Translations under genes and position numbers: made by a program
Part shown: positions 1-7,153 of the stretch, one piece after another
Numbering within the stretch: position 1 is the first letter of the stretch
How the letters are laid out: each line of letters starts with the position of its first letter
The notes under the pieces: model-generated
What the model was told of the DNA's origin: nothing
Database searches by the model: none
The model's input: only the letters and a program-made list of their open reading frames with translations
Assembly: GCA_047631095.1 (NCBI GenBank)
Contig: JBLHZD010000098.1
Location: forward strand, 1-12,593
Reading direction: 5' to 3'
DNA: 12,593 nucleotides
Origin: JABJJH01 sp047631095
GTDB taxonomy: Bacteria; Pseudomonadota; Alphaproteobacteria; UBA8366; GCA-2717185

Positions 1-607
1 TGAACCGCCGCGACCTGGACCCGGTTTTGGCCCGGAGTATGTATTGGTGGGTGTCGGCGGCGTTACGTTCGCATATCCTTGAAAATTTCAAGGTGGATTC
101 AGCGACCCTCGACGATGCGATGGAGGCTGCGGTTCATGACATTGTGGGCGATGATGTCCCAATTACGACAAACAATAGCGCCCAAGAAGCCGCCGCCCCT
201 GACTCAAACATCGAGTCGCTGGAGGAATTACTCGCGCATAGCGAAGTGTCGGGAGACCAGCTTGTCGCGCAATTGAGAAAAGGCGAAGTCGCCTCATTCC
301 AGTCCGCCCTGGCGCGGCAGACGCGCCTTCGACCCACCCTGTTGAACCGGCTGATTTTTGAACAAGGCGGCGAAGGCCTGGCGATCATTTGTCGATCACA
401 GGATATGGAGCCCAAAATATTCTCCGCCAAATACCGCATGACGCGCGAAGCGACCGAAGAAGGGTCGGCCTGCCGCGAGGGGAGCTGGTGCGTATTACGG
501 CTCTCTATCTCGACATTCTCCCGGATCTCGCCCGCGACGTCCTGCGGAACTGGCGTCGTGACCCCAATTATTTGTGGGCGATCAAGCAAGTTACCGGCGA
601 CGCCTAG
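1..607 (+). pseudogene. DUF2336 protein, 3' part, frame broken near the C-terminus
   Basis: The gene enters from the left edge. It reads in frame from base 3 (NRRDLDPVLARSMYWWVSAA), which matches the RDDLPPDLAWRMYGWVGAAL segment of the next gene and identifies the DUF2336 family, alpha-helical HEAT-like proteins of unknown function found mainly in alphaproteobacteria. This frame holds to about base 464 (GGEGLAIICRSQDMEP, then MTREATEEG). The family-like C-terminus, ELVRITALYLDILPDLARDV followed by LRNWRRDPNYLWAIKQ, continues in a different frame and ends at the TAG at 605-607. Dropping one G from GGG (462-464) and one from GGGG (479-482) gives a smooth reading, EEGRPAARELVRIT. It is therefore either a real disruption or two base-count errors. 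The original frame would run on to 653 as a non-homologous tail. Family assignment is fairly sure; function is unknown. Confidence 0.72.
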
Positions 608-759
608 GGCGCGCATACGGAAACTTACCTCCGCCCTATCGCATCTCCCTTAAAGTTCGGGACAATTTATGCGGATATATTATAAATTATCGGCAGGTGA
701 ACCTTCGGCGCTACGAAGCGCATTAATATTGCCCAAAACTGCCAAGGTGTAAAATCGCG
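608..759. other. Spacer between the two DUF2336 genes
   Basis: No gene is visible here. It holds an AT-rich block (676-690, TATATTATAAATTAT) that stands out from its GC-rich surroundings and could contain a promoter -10 element for the second DUF2336 gene. A GGGACA at 659-664 lies 16 bases before TATAAA at 681-686, a weak match to a sigma-70 promoter. At 703-721 are two overlapping, mutually exclusive small dyads: CTTCG/CGAAG (703-707 with 714-718) and GCGCT/AGCGC (708-712 with 717-721). There is no clear T-run, so I do not call a terminator. Confidence 0.35.
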
Positions 760-1870
760 ATGGAAACTGCTGCCCAGCACCCCAAACAGGCTGGGATCGG
801 GAATTTGCTTGAGATGGCGCTCGATCGCACGACCCACGACCCATGGCCGCGGCGCCCTGGCGGAATCTATTTTGCAGGTTTGTTTGCAAAACAACGCCAA
901 TCTGAGCGCCAAAGAATTTGAAATCACCTTCGACATTCTACGCAAGCTGATCAGCAACGTCGAAATGGAAGTGCGCCGCACAATTGCGGAGCGGTTGGCC
1001 CTGCGCGGCGACCTGCCCCATGACATCGCGCTCTTCCTCGCCAATGATCAAATTGAAGTCGCCTATCCGGTTTTAGTCGACAGCGCCGCCTTGGAGGACA
1101 TCGACCTTATTCTGATCGCGCGGGGCAAACCCGCCTCGCACCAAATCGCCGTCACGTTGCGGCGAAACCTGTCCGAAGCCGTGTCCAACGTGTTGGTTGA
1201 CACAAAAAACGTAGATGTTATCGACTCGCTTCTCCGAAATCCGTCGGCGATCATCTCGAACGACGCCATGGAACAGATGGTCGAAATGTCCCGGAGCGTG
1301 CCGCCACTCCACAAACCCCTGTTACAGCGTGATGACTTGCCACCAGACCTGGCGTGGCGAATGTATGGCTGGGTCGGCGCAGCGCTGAAAAATTTCATTA
1401 TCGACACCTTTCCGGAATCATCGCCCAGTATCGAAACCGCGATTGACGACGTTATCGATCGCGCTCTGGCGTCTTCGCACGACAATAACGACTTCATGTT
1501 TATCGACGAGGATGAGCCGGCGCCCATCACAACGTCTGACCTTGTACGCATTTTGGAAACCGAAGGCGTGAATGCCTTTGGGCAATCGTTTGCTTATTTT
1601 TCCGGATTGAACGTGGACGCAATGCCGAATCTGTTCGCCGACACCGGCGGTGAGTCCGTCGTAATTGTTTGCAAGGCCTGCGGCGTGCCAGTCGGTGATT
1701 TTTTGAGAATTTTTGTCCTTCTTCGCGCCCAACTTAATGCGCCCGTGTCTCAGGATTCCTCTGATTTCCAGGCTGTGAGCAATTTTTTCAAACGACTGGA
1801 TATCAAAAGCGCCAATAGCATTTTGTCGGAATGGCGCGCCTCGCCCCCCGACACGACGAAATTGGCGTAA
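760..1870 (+). CDS. DUF2336 domain protein, second copy, with an apparent N-terminal frameshift
   Basis: The body, read in the frame from about base 839, is a near full-length DUF2336 protein: helical repeats including FDILRKLISNVEMEVRRTIA and AERLALRGDLPHDIALFLAN, then LLQRDDLPPDLAWRMYGWVG and a C-terminal GGESVVIVCKACGVP segment. The only start in that frame is a TTG at 809, which gives an unfamily-like MRWRSIARPTTHG leader. The frame from ATG 760 instead reads METAAQHPKQAGIGNLLEMA then LDRTTHD, which resembles the usual N-terminus of this family, and removing one C from CCC at 840-842 joins it to HGRGALAES without a break. I therefore place the start at 760 and mark a one-base frameshift near 841. 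It lies 33 bases upstream of the channel gene and probably shares its transcript. The function of DUF2336 is not known; a scaffold or partner role is only a guess from its HEAT-like helices. Confidence 0.75.
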
Positions 1871-1903
1871 ACCGGGCAATCGGACGGGACTGGGAAACAT
1901 CCA

Positions 1904-3418
1904 ATGCCGTTTTATGGATATTCGATCGCGCTAATTAGTTTAATCGGCGGCCTGATCATTCTGTTCGCCATTATGTTTCAGTTCCTGCACGGGCGCACGC
2001 CACGGCGATTCCTGTCAGCCGCCATCGTCTTTTTAGTCGCGTCCGGGCTCGCGCTTTTGGGGCTCGACATCCATAAATGGGTTAATGTCGCCGCGACCGA
2101 ACCCGCCGCAATCATCGCCAAACAGGTTGTCAGCGTCTTGTGGTGGATGGTGTTGGCGAATTTATCTATTCGCGCCGCCGATTTATTCCTGTGGCGGGGC
2201 GTGCTGCGCAGCCAACAGGTTCCCAAGCTGCTCAAGGACGTCGTTGGCGCGCTTTTTTATCTGATCGCCTTCTTTGCGATTGTCGCGCTGGTGTTCGACC
2301 AACCGGTGACCGGACTTCTCGCGACATCCGGCGTTGTCGCCGTTGTCCTCGGTTTCGCGCTGCAAAATACGCTGGGCGATGTATTTTCCGGCATCGCGCT
2401 CAATATGGAACATCCCTATCGACAAGGGGACTGGATTCAATTGGACAATGGATTTGAAGGCGAGGTCGTAGAGGTTAACTGGCGCGCCACCCATCTACGC
2501 AGTCGCGACGATACTGAAATCGTGCAGCCCAACTCAAGCATGGCGACCGCACGTATCGTCAACTTCCACTATCCGACCAAACAATACACCTTTAACCTTC
2601 AACTCCGTCTCGACTATCAATTGCCACCCTCGCGCGCCAAGGCGATTTTGATGGCGGCGGCGCTGGATTGTGACATGGTCAGTAAGGATCCTGCGCCAAT
2701 ACCGCGCGTGTGGGATTTTGAGGAATCGACCGTATTGTACGACGTAAAAGTTTGGGTCAACGACTTCTCCCAGCACCCCAATCATGCCGACGCCGTATAC
2801 AGCAAGATATGGGAGCACCTTCGTTGGGCGGGCGTCAGCGTCGCCTATCCTCAGCGCGACGTTCATATGTATCGCAGCTCAGAGCGCGATCAAACCGCCT
2901 CGCTGGCGATAAATGAGTTGCTGCGCCGGATTGATTTATTCGCCTCGCTCGAGGGCGACGAACGCGCCGAGTTAGCCCAACGCACCAATATGGTGCAACT
3001 GCGGCCCGGCCGCCATGTGGTGGAGCAAGGTGATTCCGGGTCTTCGCTTTACATCATTGCAGAAGGCCTGTTGTCGGTGCGCGTCAAATTCGAAGACGGC
3101 TCAATCAACCAGGTTGCGACCGTTGGACCGGGCGATTTCTTTGGCGAAATGTCGCTCCTGACGGGAACTCCGCGCACCGCCACGGTCGTTGCGCTCACGG
3201 ATTCTGTGATTTACGAAATTGACAAAGCGCAAATGGAGCCAATTTTGAAAGCCCGCCCGGAAACCGCTGAGGTTCTGGCGCGCTATCTGGAGCGTCGTCG
3301 CGAAGCAACCAGGATCGCCGCCGACGATTCCCAAAACACCGGGAACCGCTCAGGATCGACGAATAGCGGCTACACAGAGCAATTGTTGAGACGCATCCGC
3401 GCCTTTTTCCAACTGTAG
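1904..3418 (+). CDS. MscS-family channel with C-terminal cyclic-nucleotide-binding domain
   Basis: A 504-residue inner-membrane channel of the MscS superfamily in the bCNG-like arrangement. Hydrophobic segments lie at about residues 6-27, 37-54, 72-96 and 113-131, followed by the MscS pore helix with its small-residue pattern at about 134-168 (TSGVVAVVLGFALQNTLGDV). The cytosolic beta domain follows (RQGDWIQLDNGFEGEVVEV, 173-191; IVQPNSSM, 206-213). Residues about 342-455 form a Crp-type cyclic-nucleotide domain whose phosphate-binding cassette is GEMSLLTGTPRTATV (414-428), keeping the key Glu415 and Arg424. By family knowledge such proteins are gated by cNMP, with little or weak tension gating; which nucleotide binds here cannot be seen. 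The tail (470-490) is polar and probably disordered. A GGGA at 1892-1895, 8 bases before the ATG, supports the start. It appears co-transcribed with the DUF2336 gene. Confidence 0.93.
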   Translation: MPFYGYSIALISLIGGLIILFAIMFQFLHGRTPRRFLSAAIVFLVASGLALLGLDIHKWVNVAATEPAAIIAKQVVSVLWWMVLANLSIRAADLFLWRGVLRSQQVPKLLKDVVGALFYLIAFFAIVALVFDQPVTGLLATSGVVAVVLGFALQNTLGDVFSGIALNMEHPYRQGDWIQLDNGFEGEVVEVNWRATHLRSRDDTEIVQPNSSMATARIVNFHYPTKQYTFNLQLRLDYQLPPSRAKAILMAAALDCDMVSKDPAPIPRVWDFEESTVLYDVKVWVNDFSQHPNHADAVYSKIWEHLRWAGVSVAYPQRDVHMYRSSERDQTASLAINELLRRIDLFASLEGDERAELAQRTNMVQLRPGRHVVEQGDSGSSLYIIAEGLLSVRVKFEDGSINQVATVGPGDFFGEMSLLTGTPRTATVVALTDSVIYEIDKAQMEPILKARPETAEVLARYLERRREATRIAADDSQNTGNRSGSTNSGYTEQLLRRIRAFFQL

Positions 3419-3455
3419 AGAAATCACCCCGAAGGGCTAATTGTAGGGAAATCAC
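3414..3455. repeat. Two-copy direct repeat, 28-base period, between convergent genes
   Basis: TGTAGAGAAATCAC at 3414-3427 recurs as TGTAGGGAAATCAC at 3442-3455, 13 of 14 bases identical. The first copy contains the stop codon of the channel gene. Between the copies, on the minus strand, is a short hairpin CCC-TTCG-GGG (with a flanking G-T pair), followed by only a weak T-rich stretch. It could be a poor terminator for pgk; a strong one is not visible. The repeat could also be chance duplication. Confidence 0.45.
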
Positions 3456-3482
3456 GTTAAAAGGATTGAACGCGTGGTCGCC

Positions 3483-4673
3483 TCAAACGTCCAACGCGGC
3501 GACGCCCGGTAGTTCACGTCCCTCAAGCCATTCCAGAAACGCGCCGCCCGCCGTCGAAATATAGGTGAAATCATCGGAAACACCGGCCTGCGCCAGCGCT
3601 GCAACGGTATCACCGCCGCCCGCAACCGAGACCAGATCACCTGCGGCGCTCATCGCCGCAGCGCCTTTCGCCACCGCCATTGTCGCCTTATCGAACGGCG
3701 GAGTTTCAAACGCGCCCAAGGGGCCATTCCAAACCAATGTCCGGCAGGATTCCAGTTTTCCCAGAATTCTCGCAACGCTCACAGGCCCAAAATCGAGGAT
3801 CATCTGATCCTTGGGCGCCGCATCAGCGGAGACTGTTTCAGCAACGGCGCCAGCCTTGAATTCCCGCGCCACGACAACGTCTTCCGGCAAAAGCACCGTA
3901 CAACCGACCTTCTCCGCCTTGGCGAGGATATCGCGCGCCGTATCCGCCAGATCCTTTTCACACAGGCTGGCGCCAACCTCGCGCCCTTGCGCGAACAAAA
4001 ATGTATTCGCCATTCCACCGCCGATAACCAGCACATCAACCTTATCGACCAGATGCCCCAGGACCTCCAGCTTGCTGGAAACCTTTGCGCCCCCCACAAG
4101 CGCGGCCACCGGGCGCTTTGGATCTTCAAGCGCCGTCGTCAAGGCTTCCAGCTCCGCCTGCATATTGCGGCCCGCCGCACAGGGCAAAAGCCGGGCCAGC
4201 GCCTCGGTAGACGCATGGGCGCGATGCGCGGCGGAAAACGCGTCGTTCACGTATAAATCGCCCAGCTGCGCCAATTCGCCCGCAAATCCGAGATCATTCG
4301 CCTCTTCGCCCGGATGAAACCGTAAATTCTCCAGCAAGGCGACGTCGCCGGGCGCCATTGCATCGATCACCGCCGTCGCGTCGGCGCCTATACAATCAGC
4401 GCCAAAGGTCACCCGAAGGTCGGGAAGCGCGGCCTGCAAGGCTTCAGCCACCGGGGCCAGAGACATGTCCGCGACGACAGCGCCTTTCGGACGCCCAAAA
4501 TGCGACAGGACGATCACTTTGGCGCCGGACGCCACGAGTTCCGTAATCGTCGGCAACAGCCGTTCAATCCGCGTCGCGTCGGTCACCGCGCCATCGCGCA
4601 TCGGCACGTTAAGGTCGCCTCGCAACAAAACCCGTTTCCCTTTGGCGTCGATATCGTCAAGCGTCCTGAACAT
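3483..4673 (-). CDS. pgk: Phosphoglycerate kinase
   Basis: A 396-residue cytosolic enzyme of glycolysis and gluconeogenesis that transfers phosphate between 1,3-bisphosphoglycerate and ADP. The N-domain carries RGDLNVP (18-24), LSHFGRP (56-62), ENLRFHPGEE (115-124) and VNDAFSAAHRAHAS (142-155), which bind the triose substrate. The C-domain carries the nucleotide-site motifs GGAKVSSK (194-201), GGGMANTF (218-225), WNGPLGAFE (315-323), AGGGDT (351-356) and STAGGAFLEWLEG (373-385). Length is normal for bacteria. I chose ATG 4673 because MFRTLDDID is the typical family start and an AGG lies about 8 bases upstream; a further in-frame start at 4706 would add 11 unconserved residues. It is not next to gap, fba or pyk here, so it is likely transcribed alone from the region shared with the divergent Nudix unit. 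Confidence 0.98.
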   Translation of the reverse strand: MFRTLDDIDAKGKRVLLRGDLNVPMRDGAVTDATRIERLLPTITELVASGAKVIVLSHFGRPKGAVVADMSLAPVAEALQAALPDLRVTFGADCIGADATAVIDAMAPGDVALLENLRFHPGEEANDLGFAGELAQLGDLYVNDAFSAAHRAHASTEALARLLPCAAGRNMQAELEALTTALEDPKRPVAALVGGAKVSSKLEVLGHLVDKVDVLVIGGGMANTFLFAQGREVGASLCEKDLADTARDILAKAEKVGCTVLLPEDVVVAREFKAGAVAETVSADAAPKDQMILDFGPVSVARILGKLESCRTLVWNGPLGAFETPPFDKATMAVAKGAAAMSAAGDLVSVAGGGDTVAALAQAGVSDDFTYISTAGGAFLEWLEGRELPGVAALDV

Positions 4674-4718
4674 CCGTTTACCTATATTTACGTGAGGAAA
4701 ATACAACGCATGGAGTAC

Positions 4719-4738
4719 GCGAATTTGTACGTATTCGC
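4719..4738. promoter_or_regulatory. Inverted repeat in the pgk/Nudix divergent region
   Basis: GCGAAT (4719-4724) and ATTCGC (4733-4738) form a perfect 6-base dyad around the 8-base spacer TTGTACGT. It sits 46-65 bases upstream of the pgk start and about 90 bases upstream of the start of the divergent frame, so it is well placed as an operator for one or both. No T-run follows and no regulator gene is nearby. The candidate rests on symmetry and position only. Confidence 0.35.
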
Positions 4739-4828
4739 AACGCGCCCCCTCGCAAATCTATATTTTAGGGGGCTGACGGCGGCAGGGCGTCTGCGTTAGA
4801 TTACCTGGAATGACGAGAGGGAAGCGGG

Positions 4829-5074
4829 TTGGTGTTAAGCGAAGCGCAATTTGACGCGATGGCGGTATGGCTGCAGGAGGTCGAGGGCATCACGCCGACG
4901 ACAGAGGAGATTGTCGCCTCCGTCAAACCGCTGGACCACTACATCGAAAGTTGGGGCGAGCCACAGGCGCGTGAACAACTTGGCGATGGCAGCCCCTTAT
5001 TGATTTGGCGCGGACCCGGATACGGATTCTGGATTGCAGAATTTGGGGACGCACGAGGAGCGGCGGTGTTTTGA
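4829..5074 (+). CDS. Unrecognised 81-residue segment, possibly the N-terminal domain of the Nudix protein
   Basis: I do not recognise this protein. It starts with adjacent TTG (4829) and GTG (4832) codons after a good ribosome site, GAGAGG at 4815-4820. The first half is helical and acidic (SEAQFDAMAVWLQEVEG); the second is aromatic and likely beta (LLIWRGPGYGFWIAEFGDAR). It ends GCG-GTG-TTT-TGA. A +1 shift on TTTT (5069-5072) would replace the stop with GAA and continue as AAVFEYGNAQVSTEEHRRAL into the Nudix domain, giving a protein of about 240 residues. That join reads naturally, so this may be the N-terminal domain of a single gene whose frame is broken by an extra T or bridged by programmed frameshifting. 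Otherwise it is a short separate protein translated just ahead of the hydrolase. Confidence 0.55.
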   Translation: MVLSEAQFDAMAVWLQEVEGITPTTEEIVASVKPLDHYIESWGEPQAREQLGDGSPLLIWRGPGYGFWIAEFGDARGAAVF

Positions 5075-5090
5075 ATACGGAAACGCACAA

Positions 5091-5552
5091 GTGAGTACGG
5101 AAGAACACAGACGCGCCTTGTGCGAAACCGGCTTTTGGGGCCGCGCCGCCGCAGGTTGCCTGTTTGTGGCGAGCGAAACCGGGCGCGTTCTAATCCCGCA
5201 CCGTTCGGAGCAGTGCCAACAACCAAACACCTGGGGCACCTGGGGCGGGGCCGTGGACGGCGATGAAACGCCACTCGACGCCGTACGGCGCGAAGTACAC
5301 GAGGAGGCGGGCTATCACGCGCCGGTGAATTTAACCCCGCTCTTTATATTCCGGCACGAATCCGGGTTCGCCTATCATAATTTTCTGGCCGTGGTGCAGC
5401 ATGAATTTGCGCCAGACCTGAATTGGGAAACCCAGGCCTTTGACTGGTTCGCGTTCGGCGACTGGCCGGAACCGGCGCATTTCGGCTTAACCGCCCTGCT
5501 GGAGGATCCGGACAGCCACGCCATCCTCAAGGCTGCGACAAACACGCTCTGA
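5091..5552 (+). CDS. Nudix hydrolase
   Basis: The Nudix box is complete at residues 53-75 counted from GTG 5091: G, five residues, E59, seven residues, then R67-E68-V-H-E71-E72-A-G74, with Tyr75 in the usual aliphatic place. These glutamates bind the metal that cleaves nucleoside diphosphates linked to another group X. The core strand AAAGCLFVASETGRVLIPHR and the WGTWGGAV lead-in are typical. The substrate cannot be assigned. GTG 5091 follows a GGAAA with 7-base spacing and gives 153 residues; an ATG at 5034 in the same frame would add 19 residues and overlap the upstream frame. It may instead be the C-terminal domain of a fusion with that frame (see 4829-5074). Its stop is 14 bases from the stop of the convergent flavin oxidoreductase, with no terminator seen between them. 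Confidence 0.9.
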   Translation: MSTEEHRRALCETGFWGRAAAGCLFVASETGRVLIPHRSEQCQQPNTWGTWGGAVDGDETPLDAVRREVHEEAGYHAPVNLTPLFIFRHESGFAYHNFLAVVQHEFAPDLNWETQAFDWFAFGDWPEPAHFGLTALLEDPDSHAILKAATNTL

Positions 5553-5566
5553 CACAGTTGAGTTGG

Positions 5567-6649
5567 CTAATCGCGCGCGGGTTGCCCTCGGTCGTATTGT
5601 TCCGGGATATAGGGCCGGTCCACCCCAAGCGCATCGGACGCATGCCACGCCCAACGAGGGTTATAGAGCAGCCCCCGCGCCAGCGCGATCATGTCCGCCT
5701 CGCCACTTTGCAAAATGGCTTCCGCGTGGTGCGGATCGGTAATCAACCCGACCGCCATGGTCGCAATGTCGGCTTTGCTGCGAATTTCGTCGGAAAACGG
5801 CACCTGATAGCCCGGCTTTAAGTCAATCTCCTGATAAGAGACCAAGCCACCGCTGGACGCGGCGATATAATCGCAATCGCGCGCCTTCAACGCCGCCGAC
5901 AAGGCGACGGAGCCATCAATATCCCATCCGCCCGCCGCCCAATCGGACGCTGAAACCCGCACGCCAATCGGTTTATCATCCGGGAACACCGCACGCACCG
6001 CATCGTACACTTCCAACGGATAACGCATCCGGTTTTCCAGACTGCCGCCGTAACTGTCATTGCGCGTATTGGAAAGCGGCGACAAAAACGTATGCAGAAG
6101 ATAACCATGCGCAAAATGCAATTCGATGACGTCAAACCCGGCGCGCTCGGAACGAACCGCCGCGGCCACAAAGGCCTGTTTCACAACGGCCAGATCTTCA
6201 TCATTCATCATCGCCGGCGCGGGCCAACCCTCATCGGTGGGAATATTGGACGCCGCAATCGTTCGCCAGGCGCGGTTTCCATCCGCGCGCGGCCCACGGC
6301 CTTCGCCAGGTCGATGCGCCGACGCCTTGCGTCCGGCATGGGCCAGTTGAATGCCCACAGGCGCGTCGCCATGGCAGCGACAAAACGCCACGACGCGGCG
6401 CAGCGCTTCCTCATTATCGTCCGAATAGATCCCCACGCATTCCTGCGTAATCCGGCCGCGCGGCTCTACCGCAGCGGCTTCGGTAATAACCAGCCCCAAT
6501 CCAGATAATGCGTATCCGCCAAGATGCATCATATGCCAGTCATTGGCGTTGCCTTCGCACGCGCTGTACTGGCACATCGGCGACAGAATAATCCGGTTTG
6601 GCAGCGTGACGCCACGCATCGTAATGGGTTCGAAGAGCTTGCTCGTCAT
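5567..6649 (-). CDS. Old Yellow Enzyme family NADH:flavin oxidoreductase (YqjM class)
   Basis: An FMN-dependent ene-reductase, a TIM-barrel cytosolic enzyme that reduces activated C=C bonds with NAD(P)H. Numbering from the longer start at 6655, SPMCQYSA carries Cys28, the cysteine typical of the YqjM class; ELHFAHGYLLH gives the substrate-anchoring pair His180 and His183; ARGLLYNPRW (326-335) is the C-terminal FMN phosphate and active-site end. GIQLAHAGRKAS (101-112) and NTRNDSYGGSLENR (196-209) are also family hallmarks. I prefer ATG 6649 because AAGGA (plus-strand 6658-6662) is 8 bases from it but only 2 from the ATG at 6655. It lies 51 bases after the UspA-like gene, behind a terminator-like hairpin, so it may be a read-through member of the efflux operon or have its own promoter. 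The physiological substrate is unknown; detoxifying electrophiles would fit the context. Confidence 0.94.
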   Translation of the reverse strand: MTSKLFEPITMRGVTLPNRIILSPMCQYSACEGNANDWHMMHLGGYALSGLGLVITEAAAVEPRGRITQECVGIYSDDNEEALRRVVAFCRCHGDAPVGIQLAHAGRKASAHRPGEGRGPRADGNRAWRTIAASNIPTDEGWPAPAMMNDEDLAVVKQAFVAAAVRSERAGFDVIELHFAHGYLLHTFLSPLSNTRNDSYGGSLENRMRYPLEVYDAVRAVFPDDKPIGVRVSASDWAAGGWDIDGSVALSAALKARDCDYIAASSGGLVSYQEIDLKPGYQVPFSDEIRSKADIATMAVGLITDPHHAEAILQSGEADMIALARGLLYNPRWAWHASDALGVDRPYIPEQYDRGQPARD

Positions 6650-6685
6650 TCGCATATTCCTTGAGACTTAGAAGAAATGGGGAAA

Positions 6686-6714
6686 TTTAAAAACGACGAC
6701 TCAATCGTCATCGT
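6686..6714 (-). terminator. Intrinsic terminator overlapping the end of the UspA-like gene
   Basis: On the minus strand ACGATGAC (6714-6707) pairs with GTCGTCGT (6700-6693) through seven Watson-Crick pairs and one G-U pair, around the 6-base loop GATTGA, and is followed by a run of five T and then AAATTT. The loop contains the TGA stop of the UspA-like gene, and the first arm encodes its Asp-rich tail. The stem is short and half A-T, so termination may be partial, allowing read-through to the oxidoreductase. Confidence 0.6.
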
Positions 6715-7153
6715 CGGCGCCGCCGGGAAGATAAGAGACCAGAACGCTGCACGGGGCGACGGACAGCAAGGATTTCGACATGGATTTGCGCCACCAGCTA
6801 TGGAACGCACTGCGGCGGCGGTGACCAACAACAATCAGATCGGCGCCAATTTCGCGGGCGGTGTCGGCGATTTCATCAACCGGGTCGCGAAATCCAACAC
6901 GGCCCTGGGCCTTGATACCCCGCTTCTGCAGCCGTGCGACGCCTTCCTCCAGAATCTTCTGGATTTCCTTTTGTTCTTCATCCACCAGGTCCGACGGGTT
7001 TACCCCGCCCGCGATTGGCAGGCTGGTCGTCGAGGTGATAATCGCGAGAAGATGCACTTCCGCGCCGACAAACTGGGCCAAATCCGCCCCCTGGCGCAGT
7101 CCCGATCGATATTCCGGGCTGCCGTCATAGGCCAATAAAATCCGCTTAAACAT
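6701..7153 (-). CDS. UspA-family universal stress protein
   Basis: A 150-residue single-domain Usp protein with the Rossmann-like start MFKRILLAYDGSPEYRSGL (Asp10 at the nucleotide-site position), the middle RDPVDEIADTAREIGADLIV and the end SLLSVAPCSVLVSYLPGG. In ATP-binding Usp proteins the loop is G-2x-G-9x-G-S/T. Here it is G110-HR-R113-nine residues-K123-S124, so two of the three glycines are replaced by basic residues and classical ATP binding is doubtful. The tail is GGADDDD. The ATG overlaps the last 8 bases of the upstream transporter gene (ATGTTTAA), which implies translational coupling. Its role with the pump is unknown; Usp proteins often act in stress signalling. A terminator-like hairpin covers its stop codon. 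Confidence 0.93.
   Translation of the reverse strand: MFKRILLAYDGSPEYRSGLRQGADLAQFVGAEVHLLAIITSTTSLPIAGGVNPSDLVDEEQKEIQKILEEGVARLQKRGIKAQGRVGFRDPVDEIADTAREIGADLIVVGHRRRSAFHSWWRKSMSKSLLSVAPCSVLVSYLPGGADDDD

Noticed and set aside
134..616. A minus-strand frame opposite the first DUF2336 gene
   Set aside because: The plus-strand family match is clear and this frame has no recognisable feature.
605..625. GC-rich block after the first DUF2336 gene as a terminator
   Set aside because: There is no good stem and no T-run after it.
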